The notes beneath the pieces are model-generated. The model had not been told where the DNA came from and did no database searches. It saw only the letters and a program-made list of their open reading frames with translations. 64,000 bases of DNA from Paenisporosarcina sp. HGH0030 (GTDB lineage Bacteria; Bacillota; Bacilli; Bacillales_A; Planococcaceae): NCBI RefSeq assembly GCF_000411295.1, contig NZ_KE150421.1, forward strand, positions 193,265-257,264, read 5' to 3'. The position numbers and the translations under genes were made by a program. Position 1 is the first letter of the stretch. The number at the start of each line of letters is the position of its first letter. This document shows, one piece after another, positions 18,402-27,154 of this stretch.

Positions 18402-19376
18402 ATGACAAAAAAAGTAATCGTACTGGGTGAAGCACGTGAAGGTGCTTTACGTAATGTATCTTTTGAAACTATCGCTGCAGCTAAGAAAATTTCAGGCGGT
18501 GGAGAAGTTGTAGCAGTTCTTCTTGGAGACTCTGTACAATCATTAGCAGCAGAAATGATTCATTATGGAGCTGACCGTGCTGTCACTGTTGAGCATCCAC
18601 ATTTGAGATCTTATACATCTGATGGCTTCAGTCAGGCATTCATGGCAGTTGTTGAAAGTGAAAGCCCAGATGCAGTTGTTTTCGGACATACAGCATTAGG
18701 CAAAGATTTGTCACCAAAAGTGGCAAGTAAACTAAAATCAGGTCTTATTTCTGATGTTACTGATATCGAAGGAGAAGGCGCTGACGCTGTATTTATCCGT
18801 CCGATTTTCTCAGGTAAAGCATTCGAAAAAGTGAAAATCAAAGATGGTATTGATTTCATTACAATCCGTCCTAACAATATTGAACCTTTAGCTCACGATG
18901 CTAGTCGTTCAGGCGATGTTTCATCTTTATCTGTGGATATCACGAACCTTCGCACTGTCATCAAAGAAGTTGTTCGTAAATCAACTGAAGGCGTAGATTT
19001 ATCAGAAGCGAAAGTTATCGTTGCTGGTGGTCGTGGCGTGAAGAGTGAAGATGGATTTGAGCCGTTAAAAGAGTTAGCAAATCTTTTAGGTGGTGCTGTT
19101 GGTGCATCTCGTGGTGCATGTGACGCTGACTACTGTGACTACTCTCTTCAAATTGGTCAAACAGGTAAAGTGGTAACACCTGACCTTTATATTGCTGCAG
19201 GTATTTCTGGGGCAATCCAACATTTAGCTGGTATGTCAAACTCGAAAATCATTGTTGCAATCAATAAAGATCCTGAAGCAAACATTTTCAAAGTAGCTGA
19301 CTATGGTATTGTTGGTGACTTGTTCGAAGTCATTCCAATGTTGACTGAAGAATTCAAGAAAATGAAAGCTAACTAA
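18402..19376 (+). CDS. etfA: Electron transfer flavoprotein alpha subunit
   Basis: 324 residues, FAD-binding partner of EtfB. N-terminal Rossmann-like domain, then the FAD domain (from about 200) with VIVAGGRGVKSEDGFEPL, GGAVGASRGACDADY, IGQTGKVVTPDLYIAAGISG and NKDPEANIFKVADYGIVGD, the conserved ETF-alpha signature. GGAGGG precedes ATG 18402. Last gene of the fad/etf operon, with a strong terminator 10 bases after the stop. Confidence 0.96.
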   Translation: MTKKVIVLGEAREGALRNVSFETIAAAKKISGGGEVVAVLLGDSVQSLAAEMIHYGADRAVTVEHPHLRSYTSDGFSQAFMAVVESESPDAVVFGHTALGKDLSPKVASKLKSGLISDVTDIEGEGADAVFIRPIFSGKAFEKVKIKDGIDFITIRPNNIEPLAHDASRSGDVSSLSVDITNLRTVIKEVVRKSTEGVDLSEAKVIVAGGRGVKSEDGFEPLKELANLLGGAVGASRGACDADYCDYSLQIGQTGKVVTPDLYIAAGISGAIQHLAGMSNSKIIVAINKDPEANIFKVADYGIVGDLFEVIPMLTEEFKKMKAN

Positions 19377-19386
19377 TTTAAATACG

Positions 19387-19417
19387 ACTCCGCGAAGCGA
19401 AAGCTTGCGGAGTTTTG
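19387..19417 (+). terminator. Terminator of the etf operon
   Basis: ACTCCGC/GCGGAGT outer stem with an inner AAGC-GAAA-GCTT hairpin, then TTTTGTTTTGG. Confidence 0.88.
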
Positions 19418-19445
19418 TTTTGGCAATAAAAAAGAATACTAGAAG

Positions 19446-19529
19446 ACGAGAGAGTGCGTAGGGACTGGCATTTAGAGAGCGAGAAGCGGTTCCCTTTCCG
19501 CGGACGAACTTGCAAGTATCATCTCTCGT
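19446..19529 (+). repeat. 84-bp element with terminal inverted repeats
   Basis: ACGAGAGA (19446) and TCTCTCGT (19522) bound a GC-richer segment with an internal hairpin GCGG-TTCCCTTT-CCGC. It lies between the etfA terminator and the short repeat array. It resembles a small dispersed intergenic repeat, but no second copy is in this window. Confidence 0.4.
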
Positions 19530-19532
19530 GTA

Positions 19533-19611
19533 AATTAGGAGGAAATTGGTTAGTTGCTACTAAATCGCGAAAGTTGATCTCATTTTCAAAAAGTTGCTCC
19601 AAAGAATGAGC
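19533..19611 (+). repeat. Short phased repeat array A (leader plus three 20-bp units)
   Basis: A 26-bp leader (19533-19558), also found at 28088 with one internal difference, runs into cores AGTTGCTAC (19552), AGTTGATCT (19572) and AGTTGCTCC (19592), exactly 20 bp apart; the bases between cores differ. With the terminator, the IR element and the trxA promoter it accounts for most of the 349-base gap between etfA and trxA. Confidence 0.6.
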
Positions 19612-19679
19612 AGTGTTCATTATGTTCATTTTTAGCTATTATAAGGTTGAGCAAAAAAGTAGAAGCACTATTTACCACA

Positions 19680-19688
19680 TGCTATACT
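19680..19688 (+). promoter_or_regulatory. Extended -10 promoter of trxA
   Basis: TGCTATACT is an extended -10 (TG-N-TATACT) 37 bases before the trxA ATG. No good -35 at the right distance, which extended -10 promoters tolerate. Confidence 0.55.
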
Positions 19689-19725
19689 ACGTTTAGAGTT
19701 TGTATTTAGAGGAGGATGTTTTAAT

Positions 19726-20040
19726 ATGGCAATTGTACACGGAACAGATCAAAGCTTTTCAAGTGAAATTTCAGACGGCTTAGTTTTAGTCGATTTTTGG
19801 GCACCTTGGTGTGGACCATGTAAAATGATCGCTCCAGTTCTTGAAGAATTAGATGCTGACATGAATGGCAAAGTAAAAATTGTAAAAGTTGATGTAGATG
19901 AAAACCAAGAAACAGCTAGCAACTTCGGTATTATGTCAATTCCGACATTGGTACTTTTCAAAGATGGGCAACCTGTCGATAAAGTAGTTGGATTCAACCC
20001 GAAAGAAGCTTTGGCTGAATTAGTAAACAAACACGCATAA
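19726..20040 (+). CDS. trxA: Thioredoxin
   Basis: 104 residues with the active site WCGPC (about residues 28-32, in FWAPWCGPCKMIAP), the cis-Pro segment MSIPTLVLFKDG and the C-terminal GFNPKEAL. Reduces disulfides of cytoplasmic proteins including ribonucleotide reductase. AGAGGAGG sits before ATG 19726. Single-gene unit between its own promoter and terminator, in the B. subtilis position before uvrC. Confidence 0.97.
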   Translation: MAIVHGTDQSFSSEISDGLVLVDFWAPWCGPCKMIAPVLEELDADMNGKVKIVKVDVDENQETASNFGIMSIPTLVLFKDGQPVDKVVGFNPKEALAELVNKHA

Positions 20041-20087
20041 TCTTTTCAATTGGCGTTCTAGTCTTATATTGTAAAAGAAATATTATT

Positions 20088-20122
20088 AAAACCGGGTACC
20101 CATGGGCACCCGGTTTTTTTTA
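20088..20122 (+). terminator. Terminator of trxA
   Basis: AAACCGGGT pairs with the ACCCGGTTT segment around CCATGG, then eight T. Confidence 0.9.
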
Positions 20123-20138
20123 ACAGGTGATGAAAATG

Positions 20139-21929
20139 ATGAATGATTTAATTCAACAGAAATGTGCGATTTTACCTGATCAACCAGGTGTTTACTTAAT
20201 GAAAGATCGCCAAAGCACTATTATTTATGTGGGCAAAGCCAAAGTGTTGAAAAATCGTGTACGTTCTTATTTTACGGGGAGTCATGATGGAAAAACACAG
20301 AGACTCGTCCAGGAAATTGAAGATTTTGAGTACATCGTAACATCTTCAGATATTGAAGCTCTCATTCTGGAATTGAATTTAATCAAGAAGCATGATCCGA
20401 AATATAACATCATGCTAAAAGATGATAAAACGTATCCTTATATAAAAATAACAGGTGAAAATCATCCGAAATTGATAACAACCAGAATCGTTAAAAAGGA
20501 TAAAGGGAAATATTTTGGTCCTTATCCAAACGCATATGCGGCGAGTGAAACGAAAAAATTACTAGATCGTTTATACCCGTTACGCAAATGTCCGACATTA
20601 CCAGATCGGGTTTGTTTGTATTATCATTTGGGCCAGTGTCTAGCACCTTGTGTTAAAACAATCGAGCAAGACGCATACAGAAAAATTATTGATGAAATCA
20701 CACGGTTCTTAAACGGTGGCTATCAGCAAGTCAAACAAGAATTGACGGAAAAAATGTCATCGGCAGCAGAGAACTTAGAGTTTGAAAGAGCAAAAGAATA
20801 CCGTGATCAAATCACACATATTGAAACGGTTATGGAAAAACAAAAAATGACGACCAATGATTTTACCGATCGTGATATTTTTGGTTATGCCATCGATAAG
20901 GGCTGGATGTGTGTGCAAGTATTCTTTGTACGCCAAGGGAAGTTAATCGAGCGAGATGTTTCATTATTCCCGTTATATCAAGATCCAGAAGATGAATTCC
21001 TGACGTTCCTCGGTCAGTTTTATGATAAACCGAATCATATCAAGCCAAAAGAAGTATATTTGCCAAGTGCGGTGGATTTGCAACTGGCAAGCCAGCTTCT
21101 TGAAGTAAAAGTGGCTTCTCCGAGTCGTGGGCAGAAAAAACAAATGATTGATCTGGCGACGAAGAATGCAGAAATCGCTATCCGTGAAAAATTCCAGCTC
21201 CTAGACCGACAGGAACAACGAACGATTGGTGCAGTGGAAGAACTGGGGATTGCAATGGATATTGCGCCTCCTCTTCGAATTGAGGCATTCGATAATTCAC
21301 ATATTTATGGAGCAGATGCCGTCTCAGCAATGGTATCGTTTATTGATGGAAGACCGAATAAAAAGGACTATCGAAAATACAAAACGAAAACAGCTGCCCG
21401 TCATGATGATTACGGAGCCATGCGTGAAGTCATTCGTAGACGTTATACTCGTGTGCTGAAGGATGAATTGCCTCTCCCCGATTTAATTGTCATTGATGGT
21501 GGGAAAGGGCAAATGGAAATCGCCCGTGAAGTGATTGAAGATGAACTCGGTTTGTCTATTCCGATTGCAGGATTAGCCAAGGATGCGAAGCACCAGACAT
21601 CTTCGTTGTTATATGGGGAACCCCCACAGATCATTCCCTTGAAACGAACAAGTGAGGGGTTTTATTTGCTACAACGGATTCAGGACGAAGTGCATCGATT
21701 TGCGATTACATTCCATCGGCAACAGCGTGGGAAACAGACGATTGCTTCCGCTTTGGATGGGTTTGAAGGAATCGGTCCTAAACGCAAAAAAATGTTGTTG
21801 AAGCATTTTGGCTCTGTAAAACGAATCAAAGAAGCATCAGTGGAAGAGCTGAAACAATCAGGTTTGCCATTGCAAATCGCGGAATCCATGTCTGAATATT
21901 TTCAAAATGAGTCATTGTCAAAAGAGTGA
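20139..21929 (+). CDS. uvrC: Excinuclease ABC subunit C
   Basis: 596 residues. Makes both incisions around a UvrB-marked lesion. N-terminal GIY-YIG nuclease ([19 protein letters not shown], about 15-35), Cys cluster region [23 protein letters not shown] split over about 150-172, UVR motif near 205-235, C-terminal RNase H-like domain with [10 protein letters not shown] and VIDGGKGQ, and a tandem HhH at the end ([18 protein letters not shown]). Of several clustered starts I choose ATG 20139, which aligns with B. subtilis UvrC and lies 8 bases from AGGTGA. Confidence 0.95.
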   Translation: MNDLIQQKCAILPDQPGVYLMKDRQSTIIYVGKAKVLKNRVRSYFTGSHDGKTQRLVQEIEDFEYIVTSSDIEALILELNLIKKHDPKYNIMLKDDKTYPYIKITGENHPKLITTRIVKKDKGKYFGPYPNAYAASETKKLLDRLYPLRKCPTLPDRVCLYYHLGQCLAPCVKTIEQDAYRKIIDEITRFLNGGYQQVKQELTEKMSSAAENLEFERAKEYRDQITHIETVMEKQKMTTNDFTDRDIFGYAIDKGWMCVQVFFVRQGKLIERDVSLFPLYQDPEDEFLTFLGQFYDKPNHIKPKEVYLPSAVDLQLASQLLEVKVASPSRGQKKQMIDLATKNAEIAIREKFQLLDRQEQRTIGAVEELGIAMDIAPPLRIEAFDNSHIYGADAVSAMVSFIDGRPNKKDYRKYKTKTAARHDDYGAMREVIRRRYTRVLKDELPLPDLIVIDGGKGQMEIAREVIEDELGLSIPIAGLAKDAKHQTSSLLYGEPPQIIPLKRTSEGFYLLQRIQDEVHRFAITFHRQQRGKQTIASALDGFEGIGPKRKKMLLKHFGSVKRIKEASVEELKQSGLPLQIAESMSEYFQNESLSKE

Positions 21930-22015
21930 GTATATGATATTCTTGACTCACTGAAATTGAATCACTGATGTATGTTCAATAAGGAGCATCCGCTTCCTTT
22001 TGAACAAACATCGAA

Positions 22016-22271
22016 TAAGTGGTGATAGAGGCGCGGAAATCAACAGTAGCTTTCTCGAGGATGAACAGATCCGTTGAAGGAAAGTGAAAGGGAAATTCGC
22101 CGAAGTTCGACATCCTGTATCAGATGTCGTGCTGGTTTTGCATTGAATAAATGCAGGATTGTCAGAATCTAATCGATTCTGGAGGGCTATCTCACATGGA
22201 CGCTTCTTTTGAACGTGCATGCATGGAGACAGCTTTTCACGGATTACCCGTAGATAAGGCTGTCTTTTTTA
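22016..22271 (+). promoter_or_regulatory. Lysine riboswitch (L-box) with terminator
   Basis: Aptamer about 22016-22195: the conserved GTGATAGAGGCGCGG, then AGTAGC, GAAAGGGAAATTCGCCGAAG region, and the closing CTATCTCAC. A terminator follows at 22227-22265 (AGACAGC/GCTGTCT, then T run to 22271). Lysine binding should favour termination before lysC. TTGACT at 21943 is a likely -35, but I see no good -10 at standard spacing. The riboswitch fills the 371-base gap between uvrC and lysC. Confidence 0.92.
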
Positions 22272-22300
22272 GCTTCTTTGGAAATAAGGGAGAGTTTACA

Positions 22301-23524
22301 TTGAGTCGCATTGTCATGAAATTTGGTGGTACGTCCGTAGGCAACACTGAACGGATCCGTAATGTCGCAAAACGCATAATCGGTGAAACAGCAAAAGGCC
22401 ATGAAATCGTAGTAGTCGTATCAGCGATGGGGAAAACGACAGATGAATTAATGAGTCTGGCTGGGGATTTATCAGCAGAACCTTCAAAACGTGAAATGGA
22501 CATGTTGCTGTCAACAGGGGAACAAGTAACAATTGCTTTGTTGACAATGGCACTTCAACATATGGGGCAAGATGCGGTTTCGTTTACGGGATGGCAGGCA
22601 GGAATCGGAACGGAATCCGTTCATCGCAATGCTCGAATCGAACATATAGATACTGTTCGTATGGAGCAGGCTTTGACGGATGGAAAAGTGGTTGTTGTAG
22701 CCGGATTCCAAGGGATGGATACGTATGGAGAAATTACGACACTCGGACGTGGTGGGTCGGATACGACGGCGGTTGCAATTGCAGCATCGCTAGGAGCGGA
22801 CCAGTGTGATATTTACACGGATGTCGATGGCATCTATACGTCAGACCCTCGATATGTGGATGGGGCAAGAAAATTGCAGGAGCTATCCTATGACGAAATG
22901 CTGGAACTTGCTAACTTAGGAGCTGGGGTTTTGCATCCTAGGGCAGTGGAATTCGCTAAAAATTATTGCATGCCACTAAGTGTCCGTTCTAGCTTAAGTG
23001 AAGATACAGGAACCATATTATTGGAGGAACCTACTATGGAAAAAAACTTGATAGTGCGTGGTGTCGCATTCGAACCGGAAATTGTAAGGGTTACGGTAGG
23101 CTATGAAGTGCCTTTTAACGGCTCACTAGCCAAAATTTTCACTACTCTTGCAAAACATCATGTAAACGTTGATATCATTGTTCAAAGCATTATGGAAGGC
23201 GTGCAGCCAAGTGTTTCTTTCTCCATTAAGAAAGAAGATTATGCAGAAACTGTTCAAGTCTTGGAAAGTAAAAAAACGGAGTTGGGATACCAATCTACCA
23301 ATTTTGAAGTTGGATTGGCCAAAGTGTCGATTGTTGGGTCAGGAATGGTTTCAAATCCAGGGGTTGCTGCACAAATGTTCGATCGCCTCCGCAAAGAAGG
23401 AATTCCTGTGAAAATGGTCAGTACTTCGGAAATTAAAGTTTCGGTTGTTGTACCTGAAAGTGCGATGCTACAAGCCACAAATGCATTGCATGATGAATTT
23501 GGATTAGCTGTTGTTCGAGTATAA
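22301..23524 (+). CDS. lysC: Lysine-sensitive aspartokinase (alpha subunit)
   Basis: Phosphorylates aspartate, first step to diaminopimelate and lysine. 407 residues. Kinase domain with VMKFGGTSVG (about 4-14), VVVSAMGKTTDEL, TLGRGGSDTTAVAIAASL and YTDVDGIYTSDPR; two C-terminal ACT domains from about 260. Start TTG 22301 with AGGGAGAG 6 bases upstream; anything longer would run into the riboswitch terminator. It carries an internal start for the beta subunit at Met246. Controlled by the upstream L-box. Confidence 0.95.
   Translation: MSRIVMKFGGTSVGNTERIRNVAKRIIGETAKGHEIVVVVSAMGKTTDELMSLAGDLSAEPSKREMDMLLSTGEQVTIALLTMALQHMGQDAVSFTGWQAGIGTESVHRNARIEHIDTVRMEQALTDGKVVVVAGFQGMDTYGEITTLGRGGSDTTAVAIAASLGADQCDIYTDVDGIYTSDPRYVDGARKLQELSYDEMLELANLGAGVLHPRAVEFAKNYCMPLSVRSSLSEDTGTILLEEPTMEKNLIVRGVAFEPEIVRVTVGYEVPFNGSLAKIFTTLAKHHVNVDIIVQSIMEGVQPSVSFSIKKEDYAETVQVLESKKTELGYQSTNFEVGLAKVSIVGSGMVSNPGVAAQMFDRLRKEGIPVKMVSTSEIKVSVVVPESAMLQATNALHDEFGLAVVRV
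23036..23524 (+). CDS. lysC: Aspartokinase beta subunit from internal start
   Basis: Inside lysC and in frame, ATG 23036 is preceded by TTGGAGGA at about 7 bases. The predicted 162-residue product (MEKNLIVRGVAFEPEI...) is the two-ACT-domain regulatory part. In B. subtilis aspartokinase II the beta subunit is made from an internal start at the same residue, Met246, with nearly the same N-terminus. Start and site are seen; expression is inferred from that homology. Confidence 0.75.
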   Translation: MEKNLIVRGVAFEPEIVRVTVGYEVPFNGSLAKIFTTLAKHHVNVDIIVQSIMEGVQPSVSFSIKKEDYAETVQVLESKKTELGYQSTNFEVGLAKVSIVGSGMVSNPGVAAQMFDRLRKEGIPVKMVSTSEIKVSVVVPESAMLQATNALHDEFGLAVVRV

Positions 23525-23583
23525 AAACATTTCATGATATGATGAAAATAGTTTCATAATCATCATGAGAGGCAGTGAGATAA

Positions 23584-23955
23584 ATGAACTGGCATATCGT
23601 GGAGGATTTAATTAAAAAAGCACAACGTGATGGACAGTTTGACAATTTGCCGGGAGCTGGGAAACCGTTACCGCCGGATGAATTTGATCATTATCCAGAA
23701 GACATTCGTATGGTAATGCGCATTTTAAAAAACTCAGGGCATGATGAAGAAGCTCAGTTCGTGAAAGAAGAAATGAGTGACTTAGAGCATCAAATGAAAA
23801 AAGCCACACAACGCGAAAAAACAGAACTTGAACAGCAATATAATCAAAGACTCACCCAATTGAACCGTATGTTATCTCAAAAAGGAATCAAAACAAATAG
23901 TAATGTTTTTAAACAATATCAGTCTCAATTGGATAACAGATTGAATTGGGATTGA
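23584..23955 (+). CDS. DUF1992 (DnaJC28-like) protein
   Basis: 123 residues. The N-terminus has the DUF1992 pattern: IVEDLIKKAQRDGQFDNLPGAGKPL, then DEFDHYPEDIRMVMRILKNSG. The rest is a highly charged predicted coiled coil (about 65-105). The domain is shared with DnaJ homologue C28 but there is no J domain here. Function unknown. GAGGCAGTGAG precedes ATG 23584. It lies between lysC and yslB, a slot that is empty in B. subtilis as I recall it. Confidence 0.85.
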   Translation: MNWHIVEDLIKKAQRDGQFDNLPGAGKPLPPDEFDHYPEDIRMVMRILKNSGHDEEAQFVKEEMSDLEHQMKKATQREKTELEQQYNQRLTQLNRMLSQKGIKTNSNVFKQYQSQLDNRLNWD

Positions 23956-23957
23956 AA

Positions 23958-24003
23958 AAAGCGGGCAGACACTCCATTTGGAAGTGACTGCCCGCTTTCT
24001 TTT
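23958..24003. terminator. Bidirectional terminator
   Basis: 11-bp stem AAAGCGGGCAG/CTGCCCGCTTT between the converging DUF1992 gene and yslB, T run on the plus strand. Confidence 0.9.
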
Positions 24004-24042
24004 CAGCTTCAACTCGATTTTTACTATCGAGTCAGTGAAGCT

Positions 24043-24456
24043 TTAAACTTTTTCTTTTAGATCCCATTTCACATGGAATTGAACGGAGTTTTTCTTCAGT
24101 TGTTTTTCTTCAAAGCATTCTGTCATAAAACCACCCAGTTTTTGTTGCTGCTGAGCCAGGAATCCTGCTTCCAGGCGGAAACATCGTTTCTCGAACTGCA
24201 GGGCATCGGGTTCTCCAGTCAATACATAAAATGCTTCATCTTTTGTACTTTGTTCAAGTGTTAGAATGCCCCAGCCCGCTTCTTGAAAAAAAGATGTCGT
24301 TTCTTCCATGGAAAACATCTGGAACTTGCGGGCTAAATCTTTTCCGGCCCAATATAAAATATCTTCTTCGTGTTTCCCTAAAATTGTCGAAAGTACATGA
24401 TCTCGAATTAATTCGTAACCAAAAGTGGGTACCTTTTTTGTCTCTGTCATTGTCAT
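24043..24456 (-). CDS. yslB: DUF2507 protein YslB
   Basis: About 137 residues, matching the YslB/DUF2507 family: YELIRDHVLSTILGKHEEDILYWAGKDLARKF, FFQEAGWGILTLEQ, and a C-terminal FRLEAGFLAQQQQ...VKWDLKEKV. The fold resembles the V4R/TRAPP-like family; cellular role unknown. Start uncertain: ATG 24456 (MTMTETKK) is chosen, but TTG 24489 and ATG 24450 are possible and no ribosome site is strong. Lies between lysC and sdhC on the opposite strand. Confidence 0.8.
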   Translation of the reverse strand: MTMTETKKVPTFGYELIRDHVLSTILGKHEEDILYWAGKDLARKFQMFSMEETTSFFQEAGWGILTLEQSTKDEAFYVLTGEPDALQFEKRCFRLEAGFLAQQQQKLGGFMTECFEEKQLKKNSVQFHVKWDLKEKV

Positions 24457-24591
24457 CTGAATCCCGCTTTCTGGCTTAATTGCCTTCAAACTTTTTTAAT
24501 ATAAGAATTTTTCATGGACAAGGTAGTTAAAATAGTACAACACCGAGAATTTACCTGATTTAAATTGCCTTATGTAGTGGGCTTCCTTGCC

Positions 24592-24620
24592 TTGACGCTC
24601 CCTTATGATGGGAGTACAAT
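24592..24620 (+). promoter_or_regulatory. SigA-type promoter of sdhCAB
   Basis: TTGACG (24592-24597), 17 bp, TACAAT (24615-24620). It leaves an untranslated leader of roughly 100 bases before sdhC, a place where sRNA control is known for B. subtilis sdh (FsrA); I did not identify such a site. Confidence 0.8.
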
Positions 24621-24731
24621 AAACATGTCATAATATTGTACCATGATGAGATATGCAGTCAATGTTGCTTTCGTTCCATACGAAGGTCTGATCTTGTCTG
24701 CCTATTTTCAGTACTGAGGGGGGTAACAGTC

Positions 24732-25343
24732 TTGTCGAAAGATCGTGAATTTTATTTGCGCCGTTTACATTCTTTACTTGGAATCATTCCAGTAGGATTG
24801 TTCGTGACGCAGCATTTGGTTGTTAACCATTTTGCTACAAGAGGAGAAGAGGCTTTTAACAAAGCATCTCACTTCATGGAAAGTTTACCATTCGTATTGT
24901 TTTTAGAATGGTTTGTCATCTACATTCCATTGATGTTCCATGCGTTCTATGGTGTGTACATAGCCTTTACTGCGAAAAATAACACACAGCGTTATGGTAC
25001 ATTCCGTAACTGGATGTTTGTTTTGCAACGTATTACCGGGGTCATTCTAGTCGTGTTTATCGCATGGCATTTATTCGAGACACGATTCCAAAAAGCAATT
25101 GGTGCTGATGAAGTTAACTTTGACATGATGGCTGATATATTAGCAAATCCATTAATGTTTGTATTCTACGTGGTTGGTGTAGTATCTGCAACATTCCATT
25201 TAGCTAACGGTATTTGGTCATTCTTGGTAAGCTGGGGTATCACTCAATCACCTAGGTCACAACGAATTTCAACTTACGTGACGATCGGTATCTTCTTAGC
25301 ATTGACAGTAATCGGCGTTCGTGCACTTCTTGCATTCGTGTAA
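24732..25343 (+). CDS. sdhC: Succinate dehydrogenase cytochrome b558 subunit
   Basis: 203 residues, five membrane helices, diheme membrane anchor of succinate:menaquinone reductase. Heme-ligand His residues lie in RRLHSLLG, QHLVVNHF, FHAFYGVY and AWHLFETR, as in B. subtilis SdhC. TTG 24732 is the start, with GAGGGGGG 7 bases upstream; longer readings extend toward the promoter. sdhA begins about 50 bases downstream. Confidence 0.95.
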   Translation: MSKDREFYLRRLHSLLGIIPVGLFVTQHLVVNHFATRGEEAFNKASHFMESLPFVLFLEWFVIYIPLMFHAFYGVYIAFTAKNNTQRYGTFRNWMFVLQRITGVILVVFIAWHLFETRFQKAIGADEVNFDMMADILANPLMFVFYVVGVVSATFHLANGIWSFLVSWGITQSPRSQRISTYVTIGIFLALTVIGVRALLAFV

Positions 25344-25394
25344 TAAGTTTCTGAAATTGCTTGATTACTATTAAAAAGAGGAGTGAGAAGAATC

Positions 25395-27149
25395 ATGGCG
25401 AAAAGTAAATTGATTGTTGTCGGCGGTGGTCTAGCTGGTTTAATGGCAACAATGAAAGCAGCAGAAGAAGGAACAACAGTAGAATTATTCTCATTAGTTC
25501 CTGTTAAACGCTCACACTCAGTGTGTGCTCAGGGCGGAATTAACGGAGCATTAAATACAAAAGGTGAAGGCGATTCAACTGACAATCACTTTGATGATAC
25601 AGTATACGGCGGGGATTTCCTTGCGAATCAACCACCAGTAAAAGCATTGGCAGAAGCAGCACCTGGAATCATTCGATTATTCGATCGTATGGGTGTTATG
25701 TTTAACCGTACACCTGAAGGGTTATTAGATTTCCGTCGTTTCGGGGGAACAATGTTCCATCGTACAGCTTTCGCAGGCGCTACAACTGGTCAACAATTGC
25801 TTTATGCACTTGATGAACAAGTACGTCGCTACGAAGTTGACGGTCTTGTAACGAAATACGAAAACTGGGAATTCCTAGGTGCAATCTTAGATGACGACGG
25901 CGTTTGTCGCGGAATCATGGCTCAAAACTTGAAAACTATGGAAATCCGTCCTTTCCGTGGTGACGCTGTCATCATGGCAACAGGTGGTCCTGGTATTATT
26001 TTTGGAAAATCAACAAACTCTATAATCAATACAGGCTCTGCAGCTTCAATTGTTTATCAACAAGGTGCAACCTACGCAAATGGCGAATTCATTCAAATTC
26101 ACCCTACAGCGATTCCAGGAGATGACAAACTTCGTTTAATGTCCGAATCAGCGCGTGGTGAAGGTGGACGTATTTGGACATATAAAGACGGTAAACCTTG
26201 GTACTTCCTTGAAGAAAAATATCCTAGTTACGGGAACTTGGTACCTCGTGATATCGCAACTCGCGAAATTTTTGATGTGTGTGTTAACCAAAAACTTGGG
26301 GTTAACGGCGAAAACATGGTATTCTTGGATCTTTCACACAAAGACCCGAAAGAATTGGATATCAAGCTTGGCGGAATCATTGAAATTTATGAGAAATTCA
26401 CAGGTGAAGATCCCCGTAAACTTCCAATGAAAATCTTCCCAGCAGTCCATTATTCAATGGGTGGACTATGGGTTGACTACGATCAAATGACAACTATTCC
26501 TGGTTTATTTGCTGCAGGTGAGTGTGATTACTCTCAACATGGCGCAAACCGACTTGGAGCAAACTCATTACTTTCTGCAATTTATGGCGGAATGGTTGCA
26601 GGTCCTAACGCAGTTAAATATATGAGTGGACTAAAAACTCATGCTGAAGATATGCCATCAACAATTTTTGATGCACACACGGCTGCAGAGCAACAAAAAT
26701 GGGATGAAATTATGTCTCTTGACGGTACTGAAAATGCATATGTCTTGCATAAAGAGCTTGGCGAATGGATGACAGATAACGTAACAGTAGTTCGTTATAA
26801 CGACCGTTTACAAGCAACTGATGAAAAAATTCAAGAACTTCTTGAGAGATTTAATAATATCAACATTAATGACACTCAAAAGTGGTCCAATCAAGGTGCT
26901 ACTTTCGCGCGTCAATTGAAAAATATGCTATACTTAGCTCGCGTTATTACGCAAGGTGCATTGTTACGTGATGAAAGTCGTGGTGCTCACTACAAGCCAG
27001 ATTTCCCAGAACGAGATGATGAGCAATTTATGAAAACAACTATGGCGAATTTTGATCCAGCTACTGGAGCGCCGGTCATTCATTATGAAGAAATAGATGT
27101 TTCATTAATTCCACCACGTAAACGTGACTATTCATCGAAAGGGGATTAA
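25395..27149 (+). CDS. sdhA: Succinate dehydrogenase flavoprotein subunit
   Basis: 584 residues. FAD-binding Rossmann motif VVGGGLAGLMATMKAAEEG at the N-terminus, the covalent-FAD site RSHSVCAQGGINGAL (His near residue 39), substrate-site HPTAIPGD and SARGEGGRIW, and GECDYSQHGANRLGANSLLS. Oxidises succinate to fumarate in the TCA cycle. ATG 25395 has AGAGGAG upstream. The sdhB gene starts 5 bases after the stop. Confidence 0.97.
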   Translation: MAKSKLIVVGGGLAGLMATMKAAEEGTTVELFSLVPVKRSHSVCAQGGINGALNTKGEGDSTDNHFDDTVYGGDFLANQPPVKALAEAAPGIIRLFDRMGVMFNRTPEGLLDFRRFGGTMFHRTAFAGATTGQQLLYALDEQVRRYEVDGLVTKYENWEFLGAILDDDGVCRGIMAQNLKTMEIRPFRGDAVIMATGGPGIIFGKSTNSIINTGSAASIVYQQGATYANGEFIQIHPTAIPGDDKLRLMSESARGEGGRIWTYKDGKPWYFLEEKYPSYGNLVPRDIATREIFDVCVNQKLGVNGENMVFLDLSHKDPKELDIKLGGIIEIYEKFTGEDPRKLPMKIFPAVHYSMGGLWVDYDQMTTIPGLFAAGECDYSQHGANRLGANSLLSAIYGGMVAGPNAVKYMSGLKTHAEDMPSTIFDAHTAAEQQKWDEIMSLDGTENAYVLHKELGEWMTDNVTVVRYNDRLQATDEKIQELLERFNNININDTQKWSNQGATFARQLKNMLYLARVITQGALLRDESRGAHYKPDFPERDDEQFMKTTMANFDPATGAPVIHYEEIDVSLIPPRKRDYSSKGD

Positions 27150-27154
27150 TAATC

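Noticed and set aside
21925-21952. Terminator at the end of uvrC (AGTGAGT/ACTCACT)
   Set aside because: The stem overlaps the stop codon and there is no T run after it.
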